Position numbers and translations under genes: made by a program. Positions 1 through 9,258 of a stretch of DNA of 64,000 bases are shown piece by piece (position 1 is the first letter of the stretch; each line of letters begins with the position of its first letter). The stretch lies in NCBI RefSeq assembly GCF_007097395.1, contig NZ_VKDC01000018.1:61035-125034 (forward strand), in the 5' to 3' direction. Under the pieces are notes generated by a model. It worked only from the letters and a program-made list of their open reading frames with translations. It was not told where the DNA came from and did not search any database. This DNA is from Fulvivirga sp. M361. GTDB lineage: Bacteria > Bacteroidota > Bacteroidia > Cytophagales > Cyclobacteriaceae.

Positions 1-488
1 CAAAGCCAGGCCTTACACCGGACTCATCCAATCTTCTGGTGGAAGATCTATTTTCAGGGCGTTTGGAATCGCTTAGCATTCTTATTTGTGTTCAATTTTA
101 CTAAAACAGACCTTCATTTGAAATTCCATTTTAATAATAAACCCTTTCAAATGAACGGCTTTACTTCAAAAATTGCAATAAACTGTTCATGTATTTGATT
201 GATTTTCAGGAATTTCACAATAGCAAGCTGAACCAACGACTGTTGCAAACTACCTAATATTGATGGATTTAAGTATTAAATTAAACCGAAAAAGTAAGAG
301 GGGGCTCTAAAGCATAAAAGTAGCTTGGGACTACAACCGAACAAAAATGGGGTTATATTTTTCTTCCTACCTGCAAGGCTCTGGTACCTTATTCTTAAAC
401 TTGTCACATTTCTAAACTATCTTCGAAGATGTATCTTTAACTGGGACTACAAAACTTCACCACTGTCAAACCTTTCAATCACATTCGT
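1..488. other. Unassigned left edge
   Basis: No convincing gene is visible in this AT-rich stretch. The first ~75 bases are open in all three plus-strand frames and could hold the last residues of a gene entering from the left, but composition does not choose a frame. From about 100 onward every frame has frequent stops. The last part presumably holds the promoter and leader of the gene starting at 489, though no clear promoter motif was found. Confidence 0.3.
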
Positions 489-1475
489 ATGAAGACACAT
501 TCCTTAAGAGGTGTTGCCAAATGTGCAGCGCTGACAAGTATCTTTCTGATGGTCTGGGTACAGGGTATTAGCCAATCTGCCTTAGAAGGGCACATCGGAT
601 ATATCCGGGAACAATTCCAATTGATCAATAAACGCAGTGCCAACGTAGATCCGCTTATATTCCGGTCCGACACACTGCATGCTGACGGACCTATGGAAAT
701 AAAAAGCTGGCGCTTCGAGGGAAAAGAAATTAAGATGCAGGCGACCATACGGAGAGCAAGTGGTAAACTGGTCACCGATTACTATTTCGGCAGTCAGGGG
801 TTTATTTTTGCCTTCGTCCAAGAGTACCTGAAAGATGAGTTCAATCAACCTTATGTCCTGGAAAACCGGTATTACTTCCGGGATGAAGAGACTTTGGTAC
901 GTTGGCTGGATAAAGACAAAAAAGAAGTAGATCCTGAAAGCGAGCGATTCCGAAAGAGAGGCAATGATATCTTGAATGATGTACACTGGCTGAGCGAGGT
1001 GTTTTTCATGTATGGCCCAAAAGGTCCGTCTTCGGATGCTGACCAACTCAGTATAGGCGACCGCTACTTTTACGGTATCACCATTGGCCAAAAGATCGAA
1101 GATGTTGCAGGAAGCCTGAAAAAGGGATGGTTAAAAACGGGTGAAGGGGATTTCGAAGTGTACTACATTACAGACCCACAGGGTTCACAGCTCGGGCATA
1201 TACCGGTGGAAGGCGATAAAGTACTGACTATTGTTATTACCACGCCTAAAGCCAGCACATGGGACGGTTTAAGGGTAGGAAGTACCTTTGCAGAGTTGAA
1301 AGAAGTATTGGGTGAAGTGGAAGTCCATGGCTCAGAGATTGAGGGACGGACCAGTGTATATAAGGGGTACTTTCAGTTCCTTTTGGACGCTTATCTATAC
1401 ACGTTTGATGTTGATGAAACCACCATCCCGCCAGAAACGAAAATAAAAGCCATCATACTAAGATCACCTGCATAA
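489..1475 (+). CDS. Secreted protein of unknown function, possible BamE/SmpA-like repeats
   Basis: A 328-residue protein with an N-terminal signal peptide (about residues 1-29, hydrophobic core followed by GISQS), so it is probably periplasmic or surface exposed. I do not recognise the family. The C-terminal half contains two related segments, around YGITIGQKIEDVAGSLK and DGLRVGSTFAELKEVLG. They follow the 'I-x-x-G-x-(T/S)-x-x-(D/E)-(V/L)-x-x-x-L-G' style seen in BamE/SmpA-like folds; this is an analogy from pattern only. The N-terminal half (about 45-190) is mixed beta and polar with many aromatic residues. It stands alone, with a broken gene downstream. The minus-strand frames here are less protein-like. 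The gene call is safe; the function is unknown. Confidence 0.8.
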   Translation: MKTHSLRGVAKCAALTSIFLMVWVQGISQSALEGHIGYIREQFQLINKRSANVDPLIFRSDTLHADGPMEIKSWRFEGKEIKMQATIRRASGKLVTDYYFGSQGFIFAFVQEYLKDEFNQPYVLENRYYFRDEETLVRWLDKDKKEVDPESERFRKRGNDILNDVHWLSEVFFMYGPKGPSSDADQLSIGDRYFYGITIGQKIEDVAGSLKKGWLKTGEGDFEVYYITDPQGSQLGHIPVEGDKVLTIVITTPKASTWDGLRVGSTFAELKEVLGEVEVHGSEIEGRTSVYKGYFQFLLDAYLYTFDVDETTIPPETKIKAIILRSPA

Positions 1476-1580
1476 CAAGGTTCGATATGGGAAAAACCTG
1501 GTCAGACAATAAAACGGACGATCGTCAGTCTGTGAGATGAAATGCCTATTTAAAAAAACTGCGAAACCAGCTATTAACTC

Positions 1581-2130
1581 ATGAACAAGGTTTTAACCCT
1601 GCTTTTACGATTATATTCATTTCATCTTATGGTCAGGATGAAGCTTTGTTGGATTCGTTGCATAGGGCTTTAGATAATCAACGCCTTACTGAAAAAGACC
1701 GAATTAATACGCTGAACCTGATAGCGAAGGAATATTCCTATTCAGATTCCATACAAACCACAACCTATGCAAATCAAGCCATAACCAGGGCCGGCAAAAT
1801 ACACTACTATAAAGGAATGGTGGATGCTTATTACCAGATTGGGTGGACTACTATGAGCTATGGATATCGCAGTGTGGCTCCCCGAGCCACACTGGATTTC
1901 GAGACGAAAGCTGTACATACCATTGAGGTAGGCGTTTTAGACCAGACGTTGTCCGGTACTTCCAGCATTACGATCAAGTGGTGGATGAAAACGAGAACAC
2001 AAACCCGGTTATTTTGGACCAGTATATTGATGCCTTGGAAAACATCAATGATAAAACCTCTATAGACAGTATTTTTGCTACAGATGCTGACGGAGATGCA
2101 TTACACTTAGTATGGGACATAAGCGCTTAG
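1581..2130 (+). pseudogene. Chimeric remnant: TPR sensor N-terminus joined to a cadherin-like fragment
   Basis: The ATG at 1581 begins a signal-peptide-like MNKVLTLLL. One frame over it continues as TIIFISSYGQDEALLDSLH, so one base has been lost near 1608. The frame open from 1646 then resembles the helical TPR entry of Bacteroidota sensor kinases (DRINTLNLIAKEY, ANQAITRAGKIHYYKGMVDAYYQIG). At 1871-1893 this ends in a perfect palindrome. What follows resembles the end of a cadherin repeat (HTIEVGVLDQTLSGTSSITIK), and after another frame change it reads VVDENENTNPVILDQYIDAL to a stop at 2130. Two frameshifts and two unrelated halves make a functional product unlikely. The family names are inferred from local patterns only. 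Confidence 0.7.
1871..1893. repeat. Perfect 10-bp inverted repeat at the pseudogene junction
   Basis: The two arms AGTGTGGCTC and GAGCCACACT are exact reverse complements separated by CCC. The hairpin lies exactly between the TPR-like and cadherin-like halves of the broken gene. It may mark a recombination or deletion endpoint. Confidence 0.85.
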
Positions 2131-2395
2131 AACCCTTCCGGTGTTGTATCGTGTGAAAGTTTTACTGTCTTTTCTTCCATGGCAGGAACAATCAGGTTAC
2201 CTACGTCAGGTAGTTGCTTTTAAACCAACGTGAAATGGTCTTCAAGAACTGAAATTGTCCCTGAGAAGGAGGCAAGATCTAATCGATCACATAAGTCCAT
2301 GACTAAACGCACTTGATCCATTTTATTTGAATGGTAGCCTCGGAGGCGAAAGTCTTCGGGGTTTTTACATCTCAACGTTAATTCCTCTCCCGAAA

Positions 2396-3301
2396 TCAAA
2401 CCGTTTCCGTAACAAGGCTTCCTTTAATTTTTGAAATTACCCCTCCTAATATTGGGTTCCTGCTATTGGGGTTCCATATTACGGATAAAACAGTACGCTG
2501 AGAGATGCTTTTTAATTCGATAAACTTTACTCCCGGCAAATGATCTTGCCGCAAAGATCTTGGAACAATGGAAACCCCTAAATTATTTTCAATCAATTTA
2601 TAAATAGAACCCGAATGGATGGTGCTGTGCGTAATGTTGGGAGTGAAGCCACTATCATCAAAGATCTGCATTATTTTTTCATAATAGGAAGGGCTGTAGG
2701 TAGGGTCGAACATGATAAATGATTCCTCTTTCAATTGGGACATGCTTGTAAAATTTCCGGTATTGACCGCGTGGTCTTTTGGTAATACCAGGCAAAAAGT
2801 TTCTTTCAATACCGGAAGCGATTGCAGCGCTTTCGGAATGCGTTCCTGTCTTACAAATCCAATGTCTATGTCGTTAGCCAATAATCCGTCAATTTGATGC
2901 TGATTGTCCATTTCTTTCAGGCTGAAAAGCACCTGAGGGTGTTCTTTCCTGAATGCCAGCAGCAGATCGGGAATGATCTGTTGCATAGCGGACCCGACAT
3001 AACCAAATCGTAAACTTCCCTGTAATCCGTCGTTTAGCAGTTTGGCATGTTCAATAGAACGCTCAAGTTGGGTGAAATAGCCCTTGAACTCCCGGAGTAA
3101 ATAGGAGCCTGCATTTGTCAAGGTTACTTTTCTATTGTGACGCTCAAAAAGCCGAACACCTAATCCTTCTTCCATTTCTCTTATTTGCCGGCTCAACCCT
3201 GGTTGAGAAATATATAAACTTTCTGCAGCCTTTCTGAAATGCAGATGGTCGGCGACTGCCAAAAAATAACGCATATGCCTTAATTCTATTTGATAACTCA
3301 T
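2396..3301 (-). CDS. LysR-family transcriptional regulator, probable regulator of the hut operon
   Basis: The 301-residue protein has the LysR layout. An N-terminal winged helix-turn-helix spans about residues 5-65 (RHMRYFLAVADHLHFRKAAE, then QPGLSRQIREMEEGLGVRLF). A periplasmic-binding-protein-like effector domain spans about 90-295 (GSLRFGYVGSAM). The length is normal for the family. It is divergent from hutH across a 79-bp gap, the classic arrangement for a LysR activator and its target. I infer that it senses a histidine-pathway intermediate such as urocanate, but the ligand is not visible. Most studied hut operons use HutC (GntR type) or HutP, so a LysR protein here is noteworthy. Family call near certain; hut role inferred. 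Confidence 0.93.
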   Translation of the reverse strand: MSYQIELRHMRYFLAVADHLHFRKAAESLYISQPGLSRQIREMEEGLGVRLFERHNRKVTLTNAGSYLLREFKGYFTQLERSIEHAKLLNDGLQGSLRFGYVGSAMQQIIPDLLLAFRKEHPQVLFSLKEMDNQHQIDGLLANDIDIGFVRQERIPKALQSLPVLKETFCLVLPKDHAVNTGNFTSMSQLKEESFIMFDPTYSPSYYEKIMQIFDDSGFTPNITHSTIHSGSIYKLIENNLGVSIVPRSLRQDHLPGVKFIELKSISQRTVLSVIWNPNSRNPILGGVISKIKGSLVTETV

Positions 3302-3380
3302 GGTTATTAAATGGGTAATTAAATAGTCTCGTTAAGCATCAAAATTAGATGTAATATTGGGATAAGTAAAGTCTTCAGCT
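3302..3380. promoter_or_regulatory. Divergent lysR/hutH promoter region
   Basis: This 79-bp gap separates the two start codons. On the minus strand, 3340-3347 reads TAATTTTG, matching the Bacteroidota -7 consensus TAnnTTTG about 39 nt ahead of lysR. On the plus strand, 3352-3359 reads TAATATTG, one mismatch from the same consensus and about 21 nt ahead of hutH. The two elements almost abut, so one bound regulator could influence both. No clear -33 TTTG was found. Confidence 0.45.
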
Positions 3381-4886
3381 ATGGAATTCAATTATGGTGT
3401 AGAACAGTTAACCATCGGCAAAGTCATAGACCTGGCCAGAGGAAAGCGAACAGGTATCTTGAAGGAGGTCACTCCAAAGATCAATAAGAGCAGAAATATA
3501 GTAGAAAAGATCTCGCAATCAGACAAAGCAGTTTACGGCATCAATACAGGTTTCGGGCCGTTATGCGACACCCAGATAACGGCTCAGGAAACCGTTCAGC
3601 TGCAAGAGAATTTGCTCTTGACGCATGCTGTAGGTGTAGGTAAGCCGATTGATAAGGAGCTGTCCAAAATCATGATGATATGCAAAGTGCATGCTTTGTG
3701 TCAAGGTTACTCGGGTATCCGACTGGAAGTCATCGAACGAATTCTTTTTTTTATAGAAAATGATCTTTTGCCTGTTGTTCCGGAGCAAGGCTCGGTAGGT
3801 GCATCCGGAGACCTGGCCCCATTATCACATCTTTTTTTGCCTCTCATAGGTAAAGGCGAGTTTTGGGTGGGAGATGAAATTGTTTCCGCCAAAGTTGTTT
3901 TGGCGCAACATGGATTACAACCTGTCCGGCTCCAGGCCAAAGAAGGTCTGGCCTTGATCAATGGTACTCAGTTTATTGTAGCCCATGCCGTAAAGGCATT
4001 GGAGAAGATGGCATACCTGCTGGATCTGGCGGATGTCGCCGGGGCCATGAGCCTGGAGGGTTTTCAGGGAAGTGCTGATCCGTTTAACGCCGGTCTTTAC
4101 GAGATCCGTCCATTCAAGGGTACTAAAGTAGTGGCCGAGCGTATGCGGATGTTGTTAGAAGGCTCGGAAAACCTAAAGGCCCACGAAAACTGTGACCGGG
4201 TCCAGGACCCTTATTCCATGCGTTGCATCGCACATGTACATGGTGCTTCCCGAAATGCATTTTATCATTTAAAAGAACTGACGGAAATCGAATTGAATTC
4301 TGTTACGGATAATCCCATTGTACTGAGCGAAACGGAAGTTATTTCCGGTGGTAACTTCCATGGTCAGCCTTTGGCCATGGCATTGGATTATGTATCCATA
4401 GCAGCTTCGGAACTGGGGAACATTTCGGACAGAAGATGTTATTTATTATTAGAAGGAAGATATGGCTTACCCCGAATGTTAACTGAAAAAGGAGGGTTGA
4501 ACTCTGGTTTAATGATCCCGCAGTATACCACAGCCGCCCTGGTGGCTGAAAATAAGTCTTTATGTTTTCCTCCTTCCGCAGATAGCGTACCAACTTCTTT
4601 AGGTCAGGAAGACCATGTTTCCATGGGAAGTATTTCCGGAAGAAAACTGAATCAGATCTTAGAAAACCTGGAAAAGATCCTGGCCATAGAACTAATGTAT
4701 GGTGCACAAGCATTGGAATTCAGGAGGACTAACAAGTGTTCCGACCTGATCGAGAGAAATTATAAGATCATACGAAAGAGTGTTCCTAAACTGGAAGACG
4801 ACCGATTATTGAAAGAGGACATAGACGCCATGATAGCGTTGGTTAAATTGCGATCATTGGTTGTGGATAATGAAGTAACATCATGA
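3381..4886 (+). CDS. hutH: Histidine ammonia-lyase
   Basis: This enzyme removes ammonia from L-histidine to give trans-urocanate, the first step of histidine degradation, in the cytoplasm. The 501-residue length is typical. The MIO cofactor triad Ala-Ser-Gly is at residues 141-143 within GSVGASGDLAPLSH, and the N-terminal YGINTGFGPL motif at about 53-62 carries the active-site Tyr. NGTQ and EDHVSMGS family motifs follow. Its last 4 bases (ATGA) overlap the start of hutU, which indicates translational coupling. It is the first gene of a four-gene operon driven from the divergent LysR gap. Confidence 0.98.
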   Translation: MEFNYGVEQLTIGKVIDLARGKRTGILKEVTPKINKSRNIVEKISQSDKAVYGINTGFGPLCDTQITAQETVQLQENLLLTHAVGVGKPIDKELSKIMMICKVHALCQGYSGIRLEVIERILFFIENDLLPVVPEQGSVGASGDLAPLSHLFLPLIGKGEFWVGDEIVSAKVVLAQHGLQPVRLQAKEGLALINGTQFIVAHAVKALEKMAYLLDLADVAGAMSLEGFQGSADPFNAGLYEIRPFKGTKVVAERMRMLLEGSENLKAHENCDRVQDPYSMRCIAHVHGASRNAFYHLKELTEIELNSVTDNPIVLSETEVISGGNFHGQPLAMALDYVSIAASELGNISDRRCYLLLEGRYGLPRMLTEKGGLNSGLMIPQYTTAALVAENKSLCFPPSADSVPTSLGQEDHVSMGSISGRKLNQILENLEKILAIELMYGAQALEFRRTNKCSDLIERNYKIIRKSVPKLEDDRLLKEDIDAMIALVKLRSLVVDNEVTS

Positions 4887-6883
4887 CATTCCAAGAAAAA
4901 ATACTAGCAGGCATACCCGATATACTACCTCCCGGAAGGGCTTACCCCGAAGGAATTAACCGGGCCCCAAAGCGAAGAAATGTCTTATCTAAAGAGGAAA
5001 AACAGCTGGCCGTCCGTAATGCGCTGCGGTATTTTCCAAAAGAATGGCATGGGGAACTTGCAGCGGAGTTCGCCCGGGAACTGCGGGACTTCGGGCGGAT
5101 CTACATGTATCGCTTTAAGCCGGACTACGAGATCTATGCCAGGCCAATAGGGGAGTATCCTGCACGATCCTCCCAGGCAGCAGCCATTATGCTCATGATC
5201 CAGAATAATCTGGACCCTGCCATTGCCCAACATCCTGAAGAGCTGATCACCTATGGAGGCAATGGCGCCGTTTTCCAGAACTGGGGCCAGTACCTTCTTA
5301 CCATGCAGTACCTGGCTACAATGACGGACGATCAAACACTTCATATGTACTCCGGGCATCCTATGGGCTTATTCCCTTCTTCGAAAGAGGCACCCCGGGT
5401 GGTAGTAACGAATGGTATGATGGTCCCGAATTACTCAAAACCTGACGATTGGGAGAAATTTAACGCACTGGGCGTAACACAGTACGGACAAATGACCGCA
5501 GGTTCTTTTATGTACATCGGTCCGCAGGGGATTGTACATGGCACCACCATTACGGTGATGAATGCCTTTCGAAAAGTCTTGCCGGAAAATGAGACCCCTC
5601 ATGGGAAAATATTCCTAACCTCAGGGCTGGGAGGTATGAGCGGCGCTCAGCCAAAAGCAGGAAACATTGCCGGATGCATCAGTATTTGCGCAGAAGTTAA
5701 CCCTAAAGCGGCGGCAAAAAGGCACGAACAAGGTTGGGTGGATGTAATGACAGATAACATGGATGAATTGATCCGGAGGGTCAAACAAGCACAGGAAAAC
5801 AAAGAAGTGGTCTCGATCGCTTTTATTGGCAATGTGGTGGATGTATGGGAACGTTTTCATACGGAGAATATATTTATTCATTTGGGTTCCGATCAAACGT
5901 CACTACATATTCCATGGACCGGCGGTTACTATCCGGTTGGGGTCTCTTTTGAAGCGTCCAATAGAATGATGCGCGAAGCGCCTGAGCGGTTCAAAGAGAA
6001 GGTACAGGAATCGCTGCGCAGACATGTAACGGCCATAAACAAACACACCGCAAAAGGCACGTATTTCTTTGATTATGGCAACGCTTTTTTGTTAGAAGCA
6101 TCTCGCGCTGATGCCGATATAATGGCCGAGAACAAAATTGATTTCAAATATTCCTCTTATGTGCAGGCTATTCTGGGGCCTATGTGTTTTGATTACGGGT
6201 TCGGCCCTTTCCGTTGGGTGTGTACTTCCGGAAACCCGGAAGACCTGGACCGAACGGATGAGATTGCCATGGAAATCCTGCAACAGATCATGGAAACTTC
6301 TCCGCAGGAAATAAAACTGCAGATGCAAGACAACATCACCTGGATCAGGGATGCTAAAAAAAATAAGTTGGTCGTGGGCTCTCAGGCACGTATTTTATAT
6401 GCAGATGCAGAAGGCCGTTCCAAAATTGCAGCGGCATTTAATAAAGCGGTAGCACGTGGAGAGATAGGGGCTGTAGTCCTCGGGCGAGACCATCATGATG
6501 TGAGCGGAACAGATTCCCCCTACAGGGAAACGTCCAATATTTATGATGGCAGTCAGTTTACCTCCGACATGGCCATGCATAATGTAATAGGAGATAGTTT
6601 TAGAGGAGCTACATGGGTATCCATTCACAACGGCGGCGGAGTGGGCTGGGGAGAGGTGGTCAATGGTGGATTTGGTTTATTGCTCGACGGATCCGAAGAA
6701 GCGGATATCCGGCTGAAAAGGATGCTTTTTTACGATGTAAACAATGGGATTGCAAGGCGATCCTGGGCAAGAAATGAGGAAGCCTTATTTGCTATAAAAC
6801 GTGAAATGGAACGTAGCCCAAGTCTGGAAGTGACCCTCCCTAATTTGGTCGAAGATCACATCATTAAAGGTCTGTTTGAATGA
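4883..6883 (+). CDS. hutU: Urocanate hydratase (urocanase), long form
   Basis: Converts urocanate to 4-imidazolone-5-propionate with tightly bound NAD+. The NAD-binding glycine motif is at about residues 247-254 (SGLGGMSG). The active-site cysteine is C447 in GPFRWVCTSG, and ITYGGNGAVFQNWGQ lies near 122-136. At 666 residues it is about 100 longer than the roughly 555-residue Pseudomonas and Bacillus enzymes and resembles the longer form known from animals and some Bacteroidota. The extra length shows mainly in the N-terminal segment (about 1-80). It overlaps hutH and hutI by 4 bases each (ATGA at both ends), so the three are probably translated as a unit. Confidence 0.97.
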   Translation: MTFQEKILAGIPDILPPGRAYPEGINRAPKRRNVLSKEEKQLAVRNALRYFPKEWHGELAAEFARELRDFGRIYMYRFKPDYEIYARPIGEYPARSSQAAAIMLMIQNNLDPAIAQHPEELITYGGNGAVFQNWGQYLLTMQYLATMTDDQTLHMYSGHPMGLFPSSKEAPRVVVTNGMMVPNYSKPDDWEKFNALGVTQYGQMTAGSFMYIGPQGIVHGTTITVMNAFRKVLPENETPHGKIFLTSGLGGMSGAQPKAGNIAGCISICAEVNPKAAAKRHEQGWVDVMTDNMDELIRRVKQAQENKEVVSIAFIGNVVDVWERFHTENIFIHLGSDQTSLHIPWTGGYYPVGVSFEASNRMMREAPERFKEKVQESLRRHVTAINKHTAKGTYFFDYGNAFLLEASRADADIMAENKIDFKYSSYVQAILGPMCFDYGFGPFRWVCTSGNPEDLDRTDEIAMEILQQIMETSPQEIKLQMQDNITWIRDAKKNKLVVGSQARILYADAEGRSKIAAAFNKAVARGEIGAVVLGRDHHDVSGTDSPYRETSNIYDGSQFTSDMAMHNVIGDSFRGATWVSIHNGGGVGWGEVVNGGFGLLLDGSEEADIRLKRMLFYDVNNGIARRSWARNEEALFAIKREMERSPSLEVTLPNLVEDHIIKGLFE

Positions 6884-8118
6884 AACATATATTTAAAAAT
6901 ATCAAAGAGTTAATCCAGGTACGCGAAGGACCGGTGTCGGCTCTTGTGGGTGAAGAATTAAAGCGATTACCTACCCTCAAAAATGCCTACCTGTTGATTG
7001 AAGATGGTATCATAGCAGATTATGGTACGATGGATAACTGCCCGGACGTAGCAGTTGATAGAACAGAGGACGCCACAGGTAAAATGATCTTACCCGCCTG
7101 GTGCGACTCACATACACATCTGGTGTATGCGGGAAACAGGGAAGGAGAGTTCATTGACCGGATCAACGGAATGACCTATGAGGAAATAGCTAATAGAGGA
7201 GGGGGGATACTGAATTCGGCGAAGACGCTGCAAAAAACTTCAGAGGAAGAGCTGTACCAACAAAGTAAAGTGCGGCTGGAAGAAGTGATCGGATCAGGAA
7301 CCGGCGCCATAGAGATCAAATCAGGTTATGGGCTGACTATGGATGCAGAACTGAAAATGCTTCGGGTGATCCAACGTCTAAAGGAAAACTATACCATTCC
7401 CATCAAAGCTACCTTCTTAGCGGCACATGCCCTTCCCGATCAATACAGCTCTGACAAACGTGCCTTTCTGAGATTGATGCTGGAAGAAGTACTGCCCATA
7501 GTAGCAAAGGAGCGCCTGGCCGACTACATTGATGTCTTTTGTGAGGAGGGTTATTTCTCAGTAGAAGACACCGAATTGGTTTTGGAAGCCGGGAAAAAAT
7601 TTGGATTGACTCCTAAAATACATGTCAATCAATTTAATGCCATTGGAGGCGTGCAGGCAGGCATTAAATATGATGCGCTTTCGGTCGACCATCTTGAGCT
7701 AATCCGGAAGGAAGACATAGCATCGCTACAAAACAGCGCTACCATGCCCGTTGCTTTACCCGGGTGTTCCTATTTTCTGGGGATACCTTATACACCCGCA
7801 CGAGAGATCATTGACTCGGGTTTACCTTTGGCTTTGGCCAGCGACTTCAATCCGGGCTCTGCACCCTCCGGCAATATGCATTTTGTTGTTTCTGCTGCCT
7901 GCATCAAAATGAAGATGTCCCCGGAAGAAGCTATTAATGCGGCCACCATCAACGGAGCTTATGCTATGGGATTGGAAAATGAAGTTGGCTCCATATCAAA
8001 AGGAAAAAAGGCTAATCTACTACTTACGAAACCCATTAATTCTTATGGTGTATTAGCCTACGCATTTGGAACAAACCATCTCGATCAAGTTTATTTAGCA
8101 GGAGAAAAATGGAACTAG
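6880..8118 (+). CDS. hutI: Imidazolonepropionase
   Basis: An amidohydrolase-superfamily enzyme that opens 4-imidazolone-5-propionate to N-formimino-L-glutamate. The metal-binding HxH is H78 and H80 in CDSHTHLVYAG, followed by the substrate-binding NREGEF. Further motifs are EIKSGYGL (about 145), HVNQFNA (about 248) and ASDFNPGSAPSGNM (about 327). The 412-residue length fits the family. The start overlaps hutU by 4 bases, and the 3' end overlaps hutG by 10 bases. No frameshift or missing metal ligand was seen. Confidence 0.97.
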   Translation: MKHIFKNIKELIQVREGPVSALVGEELKRLPTLKNAYLLIEDGIIADYGTMDNCPDVAVDRTEDATGKMILPAWCDSHTHLVYAGNREGEFIDRINGMTYEEIANRGGGILNSAKTLQKTSEEELYQQSKVRLEEVIGSGTGAIEIKSGYGLTMDAELKMLRVIQRLKENYTIPIKATFLAAHALPDQYSSDKRAFLRLMLEEVLPIVAKERLADYIDVFCEEGYFSVEDTELVLEAGKKFGLTPKIHVNQFNAIGGVQAGIKYDALSVDHLELIRKEDIASLQNSATMPVALPGCSYFLGIPYTPAREIIDSGLPLALASDFNPGSAPSGNMHFVVSAACIKMKMSPEEAINAATINGAYAMGLENEVGSISKGKKANLLLTKPINSYGVLAYAFGTNHLDQVYLAGEKWN

Positions 8119-9104
8119 AAGATCTGTTTAATACAGTAACGAATTATCAACCTCCTGCTAATGCGCATTGGAAAGGGAGAAAAACAAATCCTGGTTCAGG
8201 AAATCAATACTGGTATCAGGCCGTCGAATTATTTGACGCTAATGGTCCTGGTAAAAAGCGTTTCGAATTCAATAAGCCTGAAATCGCTTTATTGGGATAT
8301 GCCTGCGATGAAGGAGTGCGGCGAAATATGGGAAGAGAAGGCGCCAGGTTGGGGCCGCAGGAGGTGAGGAAACAATTGGCCAAACTTGCGTTCCATCACG
8401 ATGGAAAAAACATCACTGACCTCGGAGATCTATCTTGTACGGACCAAGACATGGAAGCTTGCCAGGACAGCCTGGCTTCTGTGATTTCTCCATTGATTTC
8501 AAAAGGTGTTTTTCCGATAGTCATTGGCGGGGGGCATGATGTAGCGTATGGCCATTTTAAAGGAATTGTAGAGGCCGTTAAAGACACGTCAAAGCCTGAC
8601 ATTGGCATTATTAACTTTGATGCTCACTTTGATTTACGGCCTGTAGAAAAAGAAACCCATTCGGGAACTCCATTTGCTCAAATATTAGATCAGTATAAGT
8701 CATACGCAGAATACTTCGTGATAGGCATCCAGGAACCCTCCAATTCGAAAGAGCTCTTTGACACTGCGAGAGAAAACAATGTAAAGTACATTTTAAACTA
8801 CGATTGTGAATCCCGGAATATTGGGGCAATAATTTCCCAATTGGCCCCTTTCATTGAAAGAAATGACTGGTTATACATTACCCTTGATATGGATGGCTTT
8901 TCTTCTGCTTATGCACCGGGTGTCAGTGCACCGTCACCTATGGGCTTTACACCCTTTTTTGTATTTGAAGTTCTAGCGTATCTATTCAGCTCTCAAAAGG
9001 TTATTTCCTGTGATATTGCTGAGTTGAACCCGGAATTTGACAGGGACAATATGACCGCGGGTTTGGCGGCCAGGATGGTGGATTTTATTGTGAAGCAGAA
9101 GTAG
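8109..9104 (+). CDS. hutG: Formimidoylglutamase (arginase family)
   Basis: Hydrolyses N-formimino-L-glutamate to glutamate and formamide, ending the pathway. The arginase-type binuclear Mn site is visible as H143 (GGGHD), D171, H173 and D175 (NFDAHFDL) and D260 and D262 (TLDMDGFSSAYAPG). The 331-residue length fits. The start lies inside the end of hutI (10-bp overlap), so coupling is likely. The one-step hydrolase rather than the deiminase/deformylase branch implies formamide as product. An agmatinase-like role is possible by family, but the operon context argues for hutG. No convincing terminator follows; the next ~150 bp already contains a REP-like hairpin. Confidence 0.94.
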   Translation: MELEDLFNTVTNYQPPANAHWKGRKTNPGSGNQYWYQAVELFDANGPGKKRFEFNKPEIALLGYACDEGVRRNMGREGARLGPQEVRKQLAKLAFHHDGKNITDLGDLSCTDQDMEACQDSLASVISPLISKGVFPIVIGGGHDVAYGHFKGIVEAVKDTSKPDIGIINFDAHFDLRPVEKETHSGTPFAQILDQYKSYAEYFVIGIQEPSNSKELFDTARENNVKYILNYDCESRNIGAIISQLAPFIERNDWLYITLDMDGFSSAYAPGVSAPSPMGFTPFFVFEVLAYLFSSQKVISCDIAELNPEFDRDNMTAGLAARMVDFIVKQK

Positions 9105-9220
9105 GAAGTTGAGTGCTCCAAGGGTAATAAATTGCTTTTGCATATGTAAATAACCCGGATTTTAAATCCTATTCCTTCACAGACTTCTTGGTTACTAAGT
9201 TTTTATTTATTGATAGGCAT

Positions 9221-9233
9221 AAGATGCAATCTT
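9221..9233. repeat. REP-like hairpin
   Basis: AAGATGCAATCTT is a 5-bp stem with a GCA loop, embedded in a longer stretch (about 9213-9247) that recurs at about 10319-10352. The same hairpin style is found throughout the island and is typical of repeats moved by RAYT transposases. A related GGATTTTAAATCC palindrome lies at about 9156-9168. Confidence 0.6.
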
Positions 9234-9258
9234 GAGCCAGTTTGGGTTCCTTGATATT

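Noticed and set aside
9105..9220. Intrinsic terminator after hutG
   Set aside because: The only palindrome (about 9156-9168) is REP-like, short and lacks a T-run.
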